Source of the DNA: Entamoeba invadens IP1 | Lineage: Eukaryota > Evosea > Mastigamoebida > Endamoebidae | Direction of reading: 5' to 3' | Length of the DNA stretch: 64,000 nucleotides | Assembly (NCBI RefSeq): GCF_000330505.1 | Contig: NW_004191777.1 | Coordinates: 339,493-403,492 of the forward strand | Shown here: positions 1 to 11,100 of the stretch, one piece after another | Numbering within the stretch: the first letter of the stretch is position 1 | Layout: every line of letters starts with the position of its first letter | Translations under genes and position numbers: made by a program | The notes under the pieces: model-generated | The model's database searches: none | What the model saw: only the letters and a program-made list of their open reading frames with translations | What the model was told of the DNA's origin: nothing

Positions 1-471
1 GGTTTTATTTTTTGTTTTTTATTTGTTTTTTTTCTCGATAATAATTGATATGAAAATGGGTGCCAAACTCATTTCATATCTTAAAATAATTCTGGTTCTC
101 AATAAGTTTCTGGCACCCCATAAATACTCGATCTGTATACTAACAACAACACTTATCATTGATATAATTGTAATTTCAATATTTATAACATACAAAAAAT
201 ACAACAAAAAAATTCAAGACTTTTTTATTTTTAAATTCAACAACACAAATCAATTATTTGTCGAATTAATTATATTTTAAAATAAATTGACAAATGAATA
301 AAAAACTTGGTGGTTGCATATCATTTAAAATTATTTTTTATTTGGTTTTTTATATTTTTTTAAAAATGTGCCTTCTTTTCGTTTTTGTTTTTTCCTTCTT
401 TACAATTGTTGTTTGTGTCTTTACAAATTGATTTAATTAATTTTGAGACTATAAAAAAGTTATTAAAATTA
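1..471. other. AT-rich intergenic stretch
   Basis: Very AT-rich sequence with long T and A runs. Short ORFs on both strands overlap one another and have low-complexity Ile/Lys/Phe composition, so I see no credible gene. It lies beyond the 3' side of the piggyBac relic. Confidence 0.6.
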
Positions 472-1838
472 TTAATTAATTCTTGTTTTCGATAGTGATG
501 ACAGTTTTTGTTTTTTGGATTTGAATGAAGTTAAAAGAATGTCGTCTTTTTTCCAAAATCGGATATTTAGTGGATTGGCTTCTTTATCTTTATAAAATTG
601 GGTTTTTTGCGTTTCAATATTATCCATCTCCATTTTAATTTCATCATTTTTGTTGTTTTCATCATCGTGTTTTTCTAATTTTTCCAAACTTTCCCGATTT
701 GGAGATTCTTTTGAAGATATCATTGCAACTTTTTGAAAAAGTTTTCTTCTTTTTTTCTTCAATAATTCCATTTTTTTTAAAATATTTTTTTTCAGATTTG
801 AATATTTCTTTTTCTGCCATTGAATTTTGTTTGGCCTCTTTTGGGATATTAGTACTTCGTTGGTTCAGAGTGCCAATGTACCCAATTTTTTTCAAGCTTG
901 CCAATTACATTTATTGTTGTAAAGTAATTGTCGCTTTGAAGTAAAAATTCCAAAGATTGAGAATTTTTTGGAAGCAAATTTTCTATTAATTCCATAACAA
1001 CAGACTCTCCATGGTGATATTCTTCTTTTGGAGTAACTTTCCCGATCAATTGGTCTTTCTTCCCCTCATACATTGTCATCCCAACACACAATTTTTTATC
1101 GTATGTACAAATACAATAAAATTTCACCCCCCTTTATATTGTTTTTTGTGGGCAGTATTGGATTGCCTTACAACGACCTTTGAACCCAAAAATTCTTTCA
1201 TCTACACAAACAATTTGACCGGGAGTACAAATGTTGGTAATATTACGGGAAAAAATCCCAAATAATTCTTTGACTGCTGGAAAAACTGTTGTTGTTCTTC
1301 TTTCTTCTCTTGTGGCTTTAAGATCACAACGGAACCTTCTATATAGTTCACAGAATCCATTTCTTTTTATTACAATTCCAAAAAATAGACGGGCAAATTC
1401 TTGATTCCAAAATCGGGAAAATGGACCTTTCGTTTGCATTGCCTTTATGTAAATCAACACCCCCATAAAACAACGAATTTCATCAGTGTAAGTGTTTTTC
1501 CTTTTCGTTGGTGCCAGCAACAATTAAGTCCACAAATTCAGGAGAAACATTTTTTTTTCAAAACACTCTATTTCGGTAGAAAATGTCCCCAAAATTATCG
1601 TCTTTCTATAGTTTTGATTCATTTTTGAAAAATCTGCCTCCCCAAAAACGGGGTCTAATATTTCCCAATTTTGAATATTTTTGGTTTTTTCCTCTGGAGG
1701 TTGGGTTGAAAAAATAATTTCTTTTTCTGAATTTTTTTCTGGAACAATAATATTTTCACCAAAATTGATTTCTTGTGATATTTCATTTTTATCTTCACAA
1801 GAATAGTAGACTGGTTCTTCAGGTAATTCAATTTCCAT
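472..1838 (-). pseudogene. piggyBac-type transposase, broken relic
   Basis: Remnant of a piggyBac (DDE_Tnp_1_7) transposase read from 1838 down to about 480. The N-terminal part carries an acidic leader. The middle (1523-1134) has the family block with VDERIFGFKGR, matching the first catalytic Asp region. The next part (1127-849) has LQSDNYFTT, matching the second catalytic Asp. Near the C-terminus, FWKKDDILLTSF resembles the third-Asp block. In-frame stops lie at 1524-1526 and 1134-1136. The frame shifts near 880-904, where the text moves from IGKLEK to IGYIGTLNQ, and again near 740-770. It therefore cannot encode an active enzyme. No clear TTAA-flanked terminal repeats could be assigned. 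The DDE landmarks make the family call fairly firm; element boundaries are unknown. Confidence 0.8.
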
Positions 1839-1943
1839 TTGAATAAAAACGATTTAAAATATAAGAAAAAATATCCCAAAATCGATTATTTCATGTAAAA
1901 ATTCAAATAAAAAAGCACATTTGGTCAAAATAAATTCAATTAT

Positions 1944-2122
1944 AGTCAGTCTGAAAACGTTGTCCGTTCTCCAACGTTGTCCAGGCATTTTTGGACCATC
2001 AAAACTGAAATATTTCGGGAAACCATTCGAAACATTTCAAAAACACTGTTTCATAATTTTTCAATTTTTTCAACTTATTTTGTGTAAAATTTTGTCAAAT
2101 GGACAACGTTTTTAGACAGACT
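1944..2122. mobile_element. MITE copy 1 (mariner-like, CGTTGTCC family)
   Basis: About 180 bp bounded by inverted repeats. The left end reads AGTCAGTCTG then AAAACGTTGTCC; the right end is the reverse complement with two mismatches. ACGTTGTCC occurs a second time just inside the left end, as in the copies at 7200 and 55889. An inner stretch resembling ATATTTCGGGAAA is shared with those copies in opposite orientation. It is non-coding and diverged; target-site duplication is not clean here. It sits about 100 bp upstream of the piggyBac relic but its ends do not look like piggyBac ends. Confidence 0.6.
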
Positions 2123-2149
2123 TTATAACTTTTTATCTTAGTTAGCAAA

Positions 2150-2336
2150 TGGATTCTTTTGGTAAAAAAAAGAAAAATAAATACCCGTTGGATAGATTAG
2201 GATACGAAGGTGTTAAACAAATTTAACAGTATGTTTAAAGAACACCAAGAGTATATATATATAATATCAAAGAAATTGAAAACTCTATTCGACAAGTTAC
2301 TCTTCCATACTTGAAGACACTTGAAAATGAAAAGTA
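2150..2336 (+). pseudogene. Decayed coding fragment, family unknown
   Basis: A 25-codon ORF starts at 2150 (MDSFGKKKKNKYPLD...). After a stop and a probable frame slip at the (TA)n run near 2250-2265, protein-like text continues in another frame (IENSIRQVTLPYLKTLENEK) and ends near 2336. The residue composition is more protein-like than the surrounding DNA, but a coherent gene would need one stop readthrough and two frame changes. I do not recognise a family. It may equally be chance. Confidence 0.25.
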
Positions 2337-3240
2337 AATAAAGTTAAAAATACTCAAACAACCACTTCTAGAAAAACAAACAACAAAATAATTGAAAAAT
2401 AAACCGATATACAACTTAAAAACAAAAGACAATAATGTCGTACTTTTTTCATCTCAATTTCTTCTTTTGTTATATAAACAACATAAAGAACAAATTAACT
2501 AAAGACTCAGTTAAAAAATAGATATATAATCTTAAATCATATTAAATCGTTACTTTTTAATTTGTTGTGGTGCTTAACACTTTCACAACCCAAAACTTTT
2601 TTTTAAGAAGAAAAATAAGTAAAAAGGAAATTGTCCAAATCATTTTTTATTATTTTTATTCCAAAATACCTTTCTAACCCAAACCGGCCAATAGTCAGTT
2701 TTATTTTACTTAAAATAATTAACAAATGAGAACTCAATTACCTAAGATTGATCAAAAATAATCTTTTTGGATGAAATTTCATATCGCTTTATAATGTTCA
2801 ACATTTAATATAAAAACCCTACATCATCAATCCACTTTATGACAAACGATGTCAAATAGACACATCAACAAATATAACGACAATATAAACACCAACATCG
2901 TTATAATCAAATGACAATATACTTTTTAAATAAAAAACAACCAAAAATATTAAACCATCATTAGACCCCATTTTTCTTCTTAATGCATTGCTCTTGTTTA
3001 ACACAAATAAACTCATTTATGTTTATTTGTGTGACTATAAAATATACAATTCAAATTTGAGTTGATAAAAAAATAAATAAAAAATTTCAAAAATTTGTTT
3101 TGTGTATGAAGGCAAAAAAAGGGTTTAGGTAAAAGAAAAAAATAAAAACTTATTATTATTACGTTTCTGTTTTGAACGTGTTAAAAATATAATCTGGTTA
3201 ATCATATTTAATACATGAATACAAAAATTAATAATTAAAA
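2337..3240. other. AT-rich region without recognisable gene
   Basis: AT-rich DNA with no ORF of believable composition on either strand and no clear repeat. I see nothing to annotate. Confidence 0.5.
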
Positions 3241-3530
3241 TGTAAAATGTGTGTTCCAAACAATAAAGTTGATGCTTTTTGACAAAATTTTAAAACAAAA
3301 AGTATTAAATTGGAAATTATTGATATGAATCATGGTTCTAGAAATGGATTGTTATCATCTGAAAATAAATTATTGGGAATTAATAAAATTTTATTTTCAA
3401 AAGATTCTATTGACACCCAAGAAGAAATTATTTAAAGACAATTCAAAGACAGAGAAAAATGTCGTTATGTCATTTAAAATGAAAAACGAGAATAAATCAA
3501 TTATGCTTTACTCTTATAACAATTAAAGAG
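3240..3530 (+). pseudogene. Decayed coding relic, family unknown
   Basis: Reading the frame that contains ATG 3325 gives protein-like text (MNHGSRNGLLSSENKLLG, then SKDSIDTQEEII) interrupted by stops, continuing as QFKDREKCRYVI and then NEKRE. Stops occur roughly every 15-35 codons. The text is less biased than random AT-rich translation, suggesting an old gene or transposon ORF in decay. I recognise no domain. Confidence 0.25.
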
Positions 3531-3534
3531 TCTA

Positions 3535-3945
3535 CATAGCGCCGAGGAGTCATCTTTTATAACCCACATCTTTGCTTCTGGTATTACCAGGTTTTATCCA
3601 AACCAATATTAAATAGAGGTCCTGTGCTATTCAATATGGCAAGAATCTGTTTTGGGGATCGAATGGAAAGACAATCTGACTCTCTAAGTTCAGAGCGTTC
3701 CCTTCAAAGCCTTTGGAAACACAGAGTTGGGACTTGCTGGAACGGCGAAGATGCGAAGAGACAAAGCTCGACTTACTCTTCCTAGTATATTGCCTTTGGG
3801 GTTTACTAGACCCTATCCAGCCACCGGTATAACTTCCGGTGGGAGATCTCGCTTATCGGAGGCATCGATGGCTACTTTCGACGACTCACACTTTGTGGTG
3901 TCTCCCTCGTGTAGGGTTGATCTCCCTGTCATTCAAAATTAAAAA
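3535..3945. ncRNA. GC-rich structured island: candidate ncRNA or SINE-like repeat
   Basis: About 410 bp that is far more GC-rich than its flanks. It contains several self-complementary segments: CTGGT-ATT-ACCAG near 3578, CTCT-AAGTTC-AGAG near 3680, and CCACCGG with an 8-nt loop and CCGGTGG near 3820. The right end runs into an A-rich tract after CTCCCTGTCATT. The longest ORF (about 70 codons, with no ATG-supported context) looks incidental. Family options are a structured RNA such as an SRP, RNase P or MRP type, or a retroposed SINE-like element with an A-rich tail. I could not align it confidently to any RNA consensus, and the strand is undetermined. Confidence 0.4.
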
Positions 3946-4370
3946 ATAGAATAAGATAAAAAATGAATAAATTACATCAAAAAGCAACAACTTACCATAC
4001 CAAATTTTAAAAAACAAAAAGCACAACAACAGAACAATATTCATGACTGTTGTATTATGAACACAAAGTGTGGTTTTTTGTACACTTTATTTAAACCTGA
4101 AATGTCTAAGAATTGTACTTTTAAATAGTGTTGTCATTATGGAAAATATCATTTCCCATTTCATTTGACATTTTAAAACAAGATCAAGATAAATTTTTTA
4201 TTGAATAAATTAAACAATGTCAACAATTTTAACCATAAAACAACTTAAAAGTAAATACCAGAGCAATCAATAATTTGTTACATTTTGTATCATTGTGCTA
4301 CAACATCAAAAGAATTACCTGTATTACAATTTTTCAATTGAGGGACATGTCGATTACTCAATATCTTTAT
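3946..4370. other. AT-rich region without recognisable gene
   Basis: AT-rich sequence between the GC-rich island and the next coding relic. I see no ORF, RNA or repeat that can be supported. Confidence 0.5.
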
Positions 4371-4886
4371 GGACACAGAAAATAACAAAGGTTTTTGTAC
4401 GATATTATGTTATATATTCTGAATTACAAAATCCCAAAAATTGAAAATAAACACAAGAAAATTATTGATTCTTTTGTTATTGAAACTATTGACAAAAAAT
4501 AATAAAGTAAATCCAATAGCAAAAAAGAATTTAATGGTGGAAATAATATTAAAACACAATCAAAAAATACGAATGTTGCTCTAGAATTTGTTCATGATAA
4601 AAGTTTAAATCAGAGAAGATTTAACACTCCAAATTTCCAATGAAATCCCCACAATTTTTATCAATCACTCACTCACATAAATAAGAATATTTATTCAACA
4701 GTGCTTATTATTGTAGAAAATTGGCAGACATTGTCACGATATAATAAATACACAATAATATCAACTCCGAGTCCATTCATTGATCCAATGTGCTTTACAC
4801 AGTCACTTAGTAATTATCCCATTTCAACTATGAATTTGTTATTATTTTGGTGTTTTGGGGGTCTCCGTCACTCAGTGGCGGGGTAA
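4371..4886 (+). pseudogene. Decayed coding relic, family unknown
   Basis: One frame stays nearly open from about 4409 to 4886, broken only by two adjacent stops near 4500 and a TGA near 4640. Text includes NTNVALEFVHDKSLNQRRF before the TGA and ENWQTLSRYNKYTIISTPS after it. A one-base frame change links an upstream segment starting ATG 4371. This length of near-open frame in such AT-rich DNA suggests a formerly functional gene. No family is recognised. Confidence 0.35.
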
Positions 4887-5312
4887 TTCCTTGTATTTAC
4901 AATAAATAATGTTTGACTTTTTCCAATTTTTATATTTTTTTATATTATTTTATATATAACAATTATAATTTCATAATTTAAAAAGTTTAATTATGAGTTT
5001 TTTAAGGAAAAATGAGTTATGAATTGTTTTGATACATAGGAATTAGTTTAAATATTAGCCCAAATTCCCGAAATATACTTTTTTTAAAAGCCTCAATAAC
5101 AGTTATATTACAACCTAATTTTGGGATCATTAATCTTAATTGATGTACTTTTGGGAAGATTTGCCCTATATTTATTAGTTATTATTAATAACAACTAATT
5201 TATTTTTAATTTTTGTCAAATCAATGGTTAAGTCTGTTTGTATCTAAAAATAACATAGAAAATTCTGTTAAAAAAAATAAGAACTTGGAATTCTCAGAAC
5301 GTATAAAGTGAG
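4887..5312. other. Intergenic region upstream of the first CYRI gene
   Basis: AT-rich DNA. A GTATAAAG string lies just before the start codon of the next gene, but at 5 bp from the ATG it is too close to be a confident TATA-like element. Nothing else is recognised. Confidence 0.4.
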
Positions 5313-6410
5313 ATGGGTCAAATTCTTGCTCTTTTCCGTGGAGGTGCATCTGGCGACGAGATTATAATCGACTTCGAGAGTTTGTGTATTACCATTTCAT
5401 AACAATTTTGACTCACATGAAGACGTGAACCCAACAGAACCAGAGCTCCCCGTCTGGAACGCCATCGACGCCCTTCTTAAAAAAAAAGATGATGTCCTCA
5501 AGCAAATATTCAGCTACACAGGCAAGGACGATTTGATCCGTGCAGCCATATCCTCGCGTACACCCGACGAGGAAGTCAATGGATTAACAAAAGTTGAAGA
5601 AGAGGCATGGCAGGCCATTTCCGGCCAAGCTGATATAGTTCATGAATTTTATCAATTCGCGTGTTCTCTTGGTTTGTTCTGTCTCTTAGTCTTCTTTGTA
5701 ATATGTTTTCGTTGTTTATTGTCAATTAACTCAAATTGTATTATTAACAAACAGAAAATGAATTCCCAAAGTTGATAACTGAGTTGTCGAATACCGAGCC
5801 TAAAATTACTTTGATGAACAAACAAGCGTTGTGCAAACAACTTGGGCTTATTCTCGATTTTGTGTTGGCGTTTGACAACAAGAAGGTTACGACTCCAGGT
5901 ATTCAAAACGACTTTTCGTACTACCGTCGTAACTCGCAAAGGATGAAACAGTTCAAGCGTGAGAACGAGTTGAAAATCCCTGAAGAAACACAAGGAAGAA
6001 TATCGATGTTTATTGCAAGCCCCTCTCCAATGATGAACCACTTGATTAATATCGTGAAAACGGTGCAAGGAGGGACCACAAATCCGGCGTTTGGCGAAGT
6101 CCTTACAACGTTTGCGAATGTGTGCAATGACATGGTCGAGAAGCAAATATTTTCGAACAACGAAATGAATTTATTCTGTTTGCGAGTTATGACTGGGTGC
6201 ATTATATTGAACGACCGCATTTCTGAACTCACATCATTCCACAAAAAGACGCCCGTCAAAATTAAAGACTGCATCATGCAACTGAAAAACTTCGGAGATA
6301 ACCCACAATATGCAGAACAAATCAACTCACTGTTGGACACACTCAGATACACTTGTCTTCATGTCAACGACCCAGAAACTCCGGGTTTCATTAAGGCGCT
6401 GTTGATTTAG
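5313..6410 (+). CDS. CYRI/FAM49 family Rac1-interacting protein (copy 1)
   Basis: Join 5313-5379, 5423-5671, 5755-6410; 323 aa, almost exactly the length of human CYRI-B. The family binds active Rac1 at the membrane and opposes SCAR/WAVE-driven Arp2/3 actin branching. The protein starts MGQIL, so Gly2 is a plausible myristoylation site as in animal CYRI. The signature IQNDFSYYRR is present; the two arginines match those that contact Rac in CYRI-B. C-terminal blocks (CLRVMTGCIILND, LLDTLRYTCLHVNDPET) match the family end to end. Intron 1 (43 nt) and intron 2 (83 nt) begin GTTTGT; each junction was fixed by frame and alignment (DFEN-VNPTE, CSLE-NEFPK). A second, divergent copy lies at 37008. 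The family call is firm; in vivo Rac control is inferred. Confidence 0.93.
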
Positions 6411-7199
6411 TGTTGTCAAACGTTGTTCAGTTTTTTTGGGTTTAATTAATTCTTTTTAACACTTTTACTATTTTAACTTATTATTATTAATAAATTAAAT
6501 TATAGTTATTTTTATGTGAATTTTTTGTTTGTGATTTCACATAAGTTACATATTCGAAAACGAAATGTTTTATTGTCGTACACAACAATGATTGGTCAGT
6601 TGTGCTACAATTAAGCAAATTCAACAAAAGATATTGCGACGAATAGACGCCTTTGATTCTATATTTTATGTTGTATATCGACCTTATCTAATAAAAAAAT
6701 AAAACATCAATCTCTATAAAAACTTTTATAATTGTCTATTTTATATTTCAAACAAAAACTTACAACAAATCTTATATTTATAATTTATTTTATTATAATA
6801 AACTTGTTTAAAAAACAACTGTTTAATTATTTATAATTAAAAATTTACTATAATAAACGATAAAAAAATACTACAACTTTAATTATTGTTTTATATTTTT
6901 TGGTTTATGATTTAATATAATTATTTCTGGTTATTGTACTTGTTATTAAAAACTACATGTTTTAAATTATTATTTTTTAAATCAATGAATTTGTAACAAA
7001 AACAACTTTTTTATTTGGATCATTTTAATCAATTATTTGGGGAAACAATCCGAAAAATTTAATTCATTGTTTCATTTCACAATATTCTTATTGCCTGTTT
7101 TTTTACACAATATTAAAGCCTATGTTTTCCACAAAACATAGGCTTTAATTTTAGAAGATTGACTTTTTTTTTAAATAATTATTGTTTTAAAGTTAATTA
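6411..7199. other. AT-rich intergenic region with a perfect hairpin
   Basis: No gene seen. At 7112-7149 there is a perfect 17-bp stem (ATTAAAGCCTATGTTTT and its complement) around a 4-nt loop CCAC, listed separately. The rest is AT-rich and featureless. Confidence 0.5.
7112..7149. repeat. Perfect 17-bp inverted repeat (foldback)
   Basis: ATTAAAGCCTATGTTTT, a CCAC loop, then the exact reverse complement. It lies about 50 bp before the MITE at 7200. It is distant from any gene end, so a role as a terminator is not evident. Confidence 0.7.
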
Positions 7200-7409
7200 G
7201 AGTCATTCTCTGAACGTTGTCCCTTTTGCAAAAAAATAAACAAAAAATTCTTTAAAAAATTGGGAAATAGGTAATAAATCATAAAAACGGTAAAAAAACT
7301 GAACCAATGATTTTCTGGCGTTTCGAAAAATTTCCCGATATATTCCAGTTATTAATATATAAAAACTGAAAGACAACGTTAAGGAAAGGACAACGTTAGA
7401 GAATGACTC
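7200..7409. mobile_element. MITE copy 2 (mariner-like, TA target)
   Basis: A 210-bp non-coding element. The ends are inverted: GAGTCATTCTCT followed by AACGTTGTCC. It is flanked by a TA dinucleotide on both sides (7198-7199 and 7410-7411), consistent with the TA duplication of Tc1/mariner-type transposition. AACGTTGTC is repeated subterminally near the right end. Copy 3 at 55889 is nearly the same over its whole length and in the same orientation. The element has no coding capacity and would need a transposase in trans. Confidence 0.85.
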
Positions 7410-8175
7410 TATTATTAAAAATAAAATCTAAATTTATTAGTTTTTTTGAATGTATTATAAATTATTGCTTAATTTGATATAAATATAATACAGTGTGATC
7501 AACTAAAATGAAATATAATTTTTTATTAATAAATAAATTATCGACTCTAATTAACGTTGAATTTACAACTTAGAGGTAAAAAAAGAGTTGTTTGCAATGG
7601 TTATTTTGATTATTTTTGTAGATGACAAAAATATAAATAAAAAATTAATAAAAATACATAAAAAGAACTATGTTAACTTAGAATATCGACTTTGATATGT
7701 GTTACAAATATTAAATATTTAGTGTCGAAATAGAGAAGCATTGTTGAAGATGTTGTTACTACATAAAATAACAAAAAAACATGTAAAATAAAATAAAAAT
7801 CACAAATAAATGATTTTTTTATAAATAAATTATATAGTTTATACTTTACTTTTCACAAAAAATATTTCTTTAAATTATTTTAAAAAATAAAATTAACCTT
7901 TTTAACAATTATTACTTTAAAGCCAAAATTAATAATAAACTATAGTAATTTATTTATTTAAAAAATACACTGAACAATTATCATGGAATTAAGAACACAA
8001 AATTATTACTAACATATAGTTTTAAATAATAAACTTTATTAAAAAGAAACCAAAAAAATAGAAGAAAGAACTGGGGGAAGAAGGTTTTTCTTAAATAGAT
8101 CGAAAAGAAAAATAGCTAATGAAAGAGATTTGAAATTCCAAGAAAAATGAGATTTGAAACTTAAAGGCATAATTC
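7410..8175. other. AT-rich intergenic region
   Basis: No ORF or RNA can be supported. The last 100 bp become purine-rich before the RasGEF first exon. A minus-strand ORF at 8091-8342 overlaps exon 1 of that gene and was rejected. Confidence 0.5.
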
Positions 8176-11100
8176 ATGCAACGACTTTGTGAACGTTGCC
8201 AAGCACTTGTTGGTCCGCTTGCCAATGATATTAGAAATTTGCGGACAGTAGTGGTTTGTTGTTTTGAATAATTGTTCTTCATGTTTTTATCAAAGCAAAA
8301 AATCATTTGGTATTCTTCTGTAAAATCGGTGTTTTTAGACATAACAAATTAACAAAATAGTTGGGTGGTGGGTCGAATCACTACGAAGAAATGGTCGCCC
8401 ATTTGAGTTCAATTAAGTCCCATACGAATGAACTCCGTTTGAAGTTGTCTTCAATCGACTGTTTTTGTGCAACCGATGATGTGTTGGAGATCTATGACAC
8501 CGTCGTTGCAAGTGTCGATGATCTTGAAAACGAAATCACTCCAGTGGTTAATTGCTCACGAAAAACATTGTTGGAAGACGACGGAGAAGCCAAACTCATG
8601 TTCAGTCAATTAATGAGGGAAATGACACAACACTTGTTTAATATACGAAACGGACTCACACAACTCTCTCAGAAAATTATGACAATGAGAATGGCCACTA
8701 TCAAACCGGAGTTAAGAGGAGACTTTTCAAGTCTTTTGGAAATCATGAACAAAACCACCGAAATTGTTAAGAACAAAGACTTCCAAAACGTCTTAAGTGT
8801 TGCGACACAAGCTAAAGACCGAATGATCTCGCTGACCAAATTAGCAGTGCAAACGGGGGCATCAGACAACGACCAAAAAGCAGTAGTTCTTTCCTTTAGA
8901 AATTTACTTTCTGAAATCATCAAATTGAAAAATCTGCAAGGCAATGTCGCCGAAGAAGAAGTTAAAGTCGTCTACGCACAAATTGATATCTTCAAACGAG
9001 CTATTCGAGCAGTCGCAATGGGCAATTCAGTGGTCCTACCAAATAGAGCGCCAGCACCACGAGAGTCAAGTCTTGGGGAATTAAAAGAAGAAAGCCAAAG
9101 CCCAATGTCCGAAGCTGACATCGCCAAGAGAGTTCGAGAAGAAGAAAGAAAGCGACTTGAGGAACAATTGCAAGAGACTAAAAAAGCGGAAGAGGAGAAG
9201 GAAAGAGCGCGACTCGAACAAGAAAAGAAGGAAGCGGAGATTAAAGCTCAGCAAGAGAAAGAAGCACAGAAATTGGAACAATCATCAGAACAACAGAAGT
9301 CAAATGCAGATGAAGTACGTAAGAATGAGTTATTAGAGAAATTAGACCAAATTAACATGAGTCTTCTGAGAGAAAAGGAAGAACTTGACAATTTGCTTAA
9401 AGCGGAAAAGGAACAAATCAACTCATGCACCACAGACAAAGAAGCTTTTAAAGAACTCAGAGAGATGAAAAAACAAAAGGACGCATTAATTTTGCAGCGC
9501 GACATGATTAAGAATAGACTCGAAGTCTTACACAAGTCGGAAAAGGCAGTGCGAAAGCCTTTAAAAATCAAAGGAGACTTCGGAAAGACGATTAAAAGAC
9601 AGAAGTATTTGTCTAAGGAAATGCCAGTGTTTAAGCAGTCTGCCGTGGAACTTAGAAAACAACTTGAAATTGATAAGTCTGCGCGTGTTATCAAACAGAT
9701 GAATGACGACAATGCAACTTCCATTGTCGACATCGCAAGACAATTAACCGGATTGTCTAATACACTTGATTTGGACAATGTCGAGAACACTACAGATGTG
9801 TACCAAATATTGAGACAGACAGACTTCAACTCAATTGCGCTGAGAATTACTTCGCCGAAGTTCAGGATTTCTTCCTCAATTTCTTATATTGGACATTTTG
9901 TGCCAGACAACGAATACGATCCAGAGAAGGACGTCGTTGCTATTGAAAAGTACGAGAAGGAGGCGTTCTACGATTTAGCTGAAAAGGCATCTGATATTGC
10001 TACAACCGTGGAAGATATGATGTGCTTTGGATCTTTGTCTATTGTTGCCAAAGACTCTTCGGACGACTATTTGAATGATTTACTCGGAAGTTGTCAATTG
10101 GCGCGAAAGGCCGTTGTGACATTTATGAATGCGATTCCGGAGATATATGGCCATGGACTTGAGTGTAAGAGTGACGACAAAGATGCTTTGATAGTGAAGT
10201 ACAGAGAACGTGTTTTAAAGATTCCAGTCATTAACCCAGTGACTAAGAAAAAAGACGATGAAATCGAGTTAGTCGATTATTACCAAGGAAATGTCACAAA
10301 GATAGAACGGACCGACTTTAAGTCTGAAGCGAAGTTAAAGCATGTGGAAGCAGCGCTTGGCCTGAATGCTTCGATTGGAGTGAAGAAGTTGTACCAAACG
10401 GTTCAGATCAATGCGGAAAAGATCCGATCGGTGGTTGGGCAGTTTCTTGCGATGTCGAAGTGCATTTCACATCTGCAACCAAAGGACTTTAAAAATTTGA
10501 AGGACAAAAGAGTGTTTGATTCAAAGGACTTTGAGAAGGAGTGCGACAAAATCGATAAGGACGCGTCCAAGGAATTTTCTTCACAGATCAAGAAGGACCA
10601 ATTCTTTACTATCAATTTGGAACAAGACTTTGACATTGAAATTCTCTACATTTTTGAGATCTTGACATTATCAAAACAACTGATGAATTACATTCAAGAC
10701 TTCATCGACTGTGTACAGACAGTTGTTGCCTTCCAGAAGAGACAGGACACAATGGAAGCAATTATAGACGAAAAGAGTGTCACAGAAGAGTTGGCTTCAA
10801 ACACGAAATTGATCAAAATAAAGAATGACAGAATCACTTGTGGGAGTTTGAATATGATCATATACCAATTTGTCATGGAAAATAACACCTTTGAAAAACA
10901 GTTCTTTTCAACATTCCAATTTTACACAACTCCAACAGTTGTCTTGAGTAAATTGGTTGGGATGTACTTTGGCGCTATTGACAAACAATTTGGACCAAAG
11001 ACGCTGATTGCTATGAAACACTTTATCGACGAATTTTACGCCATTTTCGACTCGCGCGCGATTTCAGTGATCCACCAATTTATCGAGAAATTGAAACAGC

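Noticed and set aside
3727..3942. 71-codon ORF inside the GC-rich island
   Set aside because: GC-rich structured DNA yields open frames by chance; the text has no domain and stems run through it.
8091..8342. Minus-strand ORF of 83 codons upstream of the RasGEF gene
   Set aside because: It overlaps exon 1 and intron 1 of the plus-strand RasGEF gene, whose splice sites and phase fit well. The ORF's C-terminal part is low-complexity Phe/Ser/Ile text.
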